Shown: piece by piece, positions 6,839-8,576 of the stretch
Layout: each line of letters begins with the position of its first letter
Numbering within the stretch: the first letter of the stretch is position 1
From: Chloroflexota bacterium
Lineage (GTDB): Bacteria > Chloroflexota > UBA5177 > JANWHV01
Assembly: GCA_028287725.1 (NCBI GenBank)
Contig: JAQBPC010000320.1
Location: forward strand, 1-8,576
DNA length: 8,576 nucleotides
Direction of reading: 5' to 3'
Notes under the pieces: generated by a model
Told to the model about the DNA's origin: nothing
The model's input: only the letters and a program-made list of their open reading frames with translations
Databases searched by the model: none
Translations under genes and position numbers: made by a program

Positions 6839-7869
6839 GTATTCTGGTCGTCGACGACAGCCGAGTTGTACGCGCGATGCTGACTGCCCTTCTCAATTCT
6901 GTCGGCTACAGCGAAGTTGAAACTGCAGACTCCGTTACGACTGCGTTTGAGCGATTGGAGGAGGTCCCGAGTCAGGGTAGTCCCAGCATTGACTTGATTC
7001 TCATGGATATCACCATGCCGGAGATAGACGGTATCGCGGCGATTCATCGAATTCAAGCTGTCTCGGGGCTCCGAGATATTCCTATCATTATGGTTACCGG
7101 AAGAGTGGAGCCAGAGAATTTGAAGCGGGCCTTCGATGCAGGAGCCATTGATTACCTCACCAAACCCGTACACGAGGTCGAGCTATTAGCAAGAGTCCGA
7201 TCAGCGCTGAAATTGAAATATGAAATGGACCAGCGCAAGGCGCGAGAGCATGAGCTGATGCTGGCCCTGAAACAACTTGAAACCGCGAACAAGCTTTTGC
7301 AACACGTCTCGGCGACCGATGCCCTAACAGGTGTCGCCAATCGCAGGCAGTTCGATGACGTGCTGGATGTTGAGTGGGCGCGATCCGCGCGAAGCCAATC
7401 GTCTCTTGCGATAATCCTGCTCGACGTCGATTATTTCAAACGATACAACGACGCGTACGGTCATCAAGGTGGAGATGCTTGCTTGAAGACGGTTGCGAGC
7501 ATCCTCATTAGCTGTGTTCTCCGACCTGAAGACATGGTCGCGCGCTACGGCGGAGAAGAGTTCGCAATTATCCTGGCCGGAACTGAGCTATCCGGTGCAA
7601 GAATAGTGGCCAACCGAATTCGTGCTCGGATCGAGTCCGTGGAGATTACGCACGCATCGTCCGAAGTAAGCAATTTCGTCACGGTAAGCGCGGGAGTTGC
7701 CGCCACCATCCCGCACAAAGGCGATACTCCCGCAGGGTTGATTGAGGCAGCCGACAAAGCACTGTACAAGGCGAAACAAGAGGGTCGAAATCGAGTCCAG
7801 ACGTGCGCCTGCACCCAGCCGAGCCAGGCCGTGATAGTCACGCCGGCGCCAAATGGGCTGCCAAAGTAG
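6835..7869 (+). CDS. response regulator diguanylate cyclase (REC-GGDEF)
   Basis: This gene encodes a 344-residue output protein that should make cyclic-di-GMP from two GTP when its receiver is phosphorylated, as WspR and PleD-type enzymes do. The receiver is at about 1-125 and complete: D7/D8, phosphoacceptor D58 (LMDITMPEIDG), T88 and K110-P111. A charged, probably coiled-coil linker (about 127-158) leads into the GGDEF domain (about 160-322), which opens with TDALTGVANRRQFD. The metal-binding segment is LDVDYFKRYND (D197/D199), and the active loop is RYGGEEF (GGEEF, 239-243). The inhibitory site RxxD is present as R230-P-E-D233, five residues before GGEEF, so product inhibition is expected. 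ATG 6835 overlaps the upstream stop as ATGA, with AGAGGGG at 6821-6827. It is the last gene of the operon; no clear intrinsic terminator follows. Confidence 0.96.
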   Translation: MSILVVDDSRVVRAMLTALLNSVGYSEVETADSVTTAFERLEEVPSQGSPSIDLILMDITMPEIDGIAAIHRIQAVSGLRDIPIIMVTGRVEPENLKRAFDAGAIDYLTKPVHEVELLARVRSALKLKYEMDQRKAREHELMLALKQLETANKLLQHVSATDALTGVANRRQFDDVLDVEWARSARSQSSLAIILLDVDYFKRYNDAYGHQGGDACLKTVASILISCVLRPEDMVARYGGEEFAIILAGTELSGARIVANRIRARIESVEITHASSEVSNFVTVSAGVAATIPHKGDTPAGLIEAADKALYKAKQEGRNRVQTCACTQPSQAVIVTPAPNGLPK

Positions 7870-8063
7870 GGTTACCGATCTGGCCGACGCACGGTCAACT
7901 GCACTAACCTCTACGTACGAGTGGCGCCGCAAGCCATGTTCGCGTTCCTCAGATTCCTCGAGGGCCGTTGAGCAACTGACTAGGGTGGACTTGCAGGTTG
8001 GTCGGGTTCGAACTGCGCGCCCTCATGGGGCTGCGACGATTACTAAACCTTGCCTTCGCCCGC

Positions 8064-8069
8064 TTGACA
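8064..8069 (+). promoter_or_regulatory. possible -35 hexamer (TTGACA)
   Basis: TTGACA matches the sigma-70 -35 consensus exactly and lies in the gene-free stretch, just before the 8088-8106 palindrome. No good -10 is found at 16-18 nt; GACAAT at 8091-8096 is 21 nt away, which is too far for a standard promoter. A start here would leave an untranslated leader of over 400 nt before the Tat-type gene, so this is only a weak candidate. Confidence 0.25.
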
Positions 8070-8087
8070 GCACAGTAATAAGCGATA

Positions 8088-8106
8088 CGCGACAATCATT
8101 GTTGCG
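8088..8106. promoter_or_regulatory. 19-nt near-perfect palindrome, candidate operator
   Basis: CGCGACAAT-C-ATTGTTGCG forms two 9-nt arms around a single central base, with 8 of 9 positions complementary (the exception is G8091/T8103). The size and symmetry suit a dimeric regulator's operator. It is not followed by a T-run, so a terminator is unlikely. No regulator can be named from the motif. Confidence 0.4.
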
Positions 8107-8131
8107 AGTGTTTCGGCAGATATCGCATGCA

Positions 8132-8152
8132 GTTTGAAGGCTTTAGCCGAGA
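8132..8152 (+). repeat. split direct repeat, copy 1
   Basis: GTTTGAAGGC (8132-8141), three bases, then AGCCGAGA (8145-8152). The same two words recur in the same order in copy 2 at 8205-8233. The shared 18 bases make chance less likely, but the function is unknown. Confidence 0.45.
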
Positions 8153-8204
8153 CGACCACGGTTGTCATATTCCCGTAATTCGGTAACGTTTTGATCCGAT
8201 TATG

Positions 8205-8233
8205 GTTTGAAGGCGTACTATCTTCAGCCGAGA
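8205..8233 (+). repeat. split direct repeat, copy 2
   Basis: GTTTGAAGGC (8205-8214), eleven bases, then AGCCGAGA (8226-8233). The spacing between the words is eight bases longer than in copy 1, so this is either a diverged duplication or a two-part binding site with variable spacing. Confidence 0.45.
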
Positions 8234-8340
8234 ATCTCCAGTACTGTCGGCGGGCACGAAGCCAGGGTGCGGCGGCACATTGCCAGACACGAGATCGGAC
8301 CATGAGAAAGGAGGGAATAGCAAGTCACGCTGGATTCCGC

Positions 8341-8355
8341 GCCGCGGTACGCGGC
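8341..8355. other. short GC-rich hairpin
   Basis: GCCGCG-GTA-CGCGGC is a perfect 6-bp inverted repeat with a 3-nt loop. No T-run follows on the plus strand (next bases CGGCATTTCATC), so it is not a typical intrinsic terminator. It lies about 190 nt before the Tat-type start and could affect leader folding, or may be incidental. Confidence 0.3.
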
Positions 8356-8533
8356 CGGCATTTCATCTGTTCAAATATCGTGAACCGCCTCCGTGAAACC
8401 GTCGTCATTTGCCGTTACCTGGAGAATCGGTGTACCGACGATTGCCGCAGGCTGGTATTAGAAGGCAGCATATTGCGACGGCGTCAACAGGCAGTCGCTG
8501 ACCGCTATCGCATCGACCACGTGGACCCTATCG

Positions 8534-8540
8534 AAGGAGA
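8534..8540 (+). promoter_or_regulatory. ribosome binding site of the 8546 gene
   Basis: AAGGAGA lies 5 nt before ATG 8546. It is a strong Shine-Dalgarno with good spacing, and it decides this start over the longer open frames running through the region. Confidence 0.75.
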
Positions 8541-8545
8541 CCAAG

Positions 8546-8576
8546 ATGGCTAAGCTCACACGACGAGGGTTTATCA
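8546..8576 (+). CDS. start of a gene with a twin-arginine signal peptide (partial)
   Basis: Ten codons are visible before the window ends: MAKLTRRGFI. The string TRRGFI matches the Tat signal core (S/T-R-R-x-F-L-K type) placed close to the N-terminus, so the product is probably exported folded, across the inner membrane, often with a cofactor. The start is supported by AAGGAGA 5 nt upstream. The family cannot be told from ten residues. It is separated from the signalling operon by 676 nt and is probably an independent transcription unit. Confidence 0.7.
   Translation, partial: MAKLTRRGFI

Larger units (their letters stand above)
7870..8545. other. 676-nt stretch with no convincing gene
   Basis: Both strands were read here. 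The open frames present (for example 7853-8137 plus, 8191-8553 plus, 8043-8303 minus) are Arg/Ser/Cys-rich, recall no family known to me, and lack a start with convincing ribosome-binding context. No tRNA, rRNA, CRISPR or insertion-sequence end was recognised. No stem followed by a T-run was found after the cyclase gene. The stretch does contain a near-palindrome (8088-8106), two split direct repeats (8132-8152 and 8205-8233), a GC-rich hairpin (8341-8355) and a Shine-Dalgarno before 8546. It is long for a proteobacterial spacer and may hold regulatory DNA, a small RNA or decayed sequence. Confidence 0.6.

Noticed and set aside
7870..7915. GGTTA and TAACC inverted repeat after the cyclase gene as a terminator
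   Set aside because: Only five pairs with a loop of over 30 nt, and no T-run follows.
8001..8025. GGGTTCGAACTGC, resembling a tRNA T-loop
   Set aside because: The flanking bases do not pair into a T-arm, and no acceptor, D or anticodon arms are found upstream, so it is not a tRNA or a clear tRNA 3' fragment.
8043..8303. Minus-strand open frame of 86 codons
   Set aside because: No recognisable motif or start context. It covers the palindrome and repeats, and nothing else on the minus strand supports a transcript there.
8302..8553. Open frame of 83 codons from ATG 8302
   Set aside because: Its product is Arg- and Cys-rich with no recognisable motif, it lacks a ribosome binding site upstream of its ATG, and its end overlaps the better-supported Tat-type start at 8546.

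Overview
The window is mostly a single, tightly packed plus-strand operon for a chemosensory signalling system that ends in a diguanylate cyclase. The organism is a Gram-negative bacterium, most likely a proteobacterium and perhaps a betaproteobacterium. The reasons are the membrane chemoreceptor with a 4-helix-bundle-type periplasmic domain, the CheA-REC/CheB/REC-GGDEF composition, the moderately GC-rich coding sequence with frequent GTG starts, and a twin-arginine signal start at the right edge. The exact genus cannot be fixed from the sequence alone.

Layout, left to right: 1-48 may be the tail of an upstream gene. 140-706 encodes a CheW-type coupling protein. 717-2576 encodes a methyl-accepting chemotaxis protein with two membrane segments and three consecutive HAMP units. 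2577-4916 encodes a CheA kinase with a C-terminal receiver. 4913-5998 encodes a CheB methylesterase. 5999-6838 encodes an Hpt-receiver protein. 6835-7869 encodes a receiver-GGDEF diguanylate cyclase. Successive gene junctions are a 10-nt gap, zero gap, a 4-nt overlap, zero gap and a 4-nt overlap, so the genes are almost certainly co-transcribed and translationally coupled. The stretch 7870-8545 has no convincing gene but holds a 19-nt near-palindrome and a pair of split direct repeats. At 8546 a new gene begins with a Tat-type signal peptide and runs off the window.

The system resembles the Wsp surface-sensing pathway in its parts list (receptor, CheW, CheA-REC, CheB, REC-GGDEF): the receptor array would control CheA, and phosphorylation of the GGDEF protein would control cyclic-di-GMP synthesis. 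It differs from Wsp by an added Hpt-REC protein. Of the four receiver domains, two look functional (CheA-REC D710; GGDEF protein D58) and two lack the phosphoacceptor aspartate (CheB has Glu at residue 66; Hpt-REC has Gly at residue 198). The Hpt histidine of Hpt-REC is intact. The most interesting reading is a rewired pathway: a possible His-Asp-His-Asp relay from CheA H60 through D710 and Hpt H48 to D58 of the cyclase, with the CheB feedback arm uncoupled from phosphorylation. This reading is inference and untested. No CheR, CheY, CheD or CheZ gene is visible in the window.
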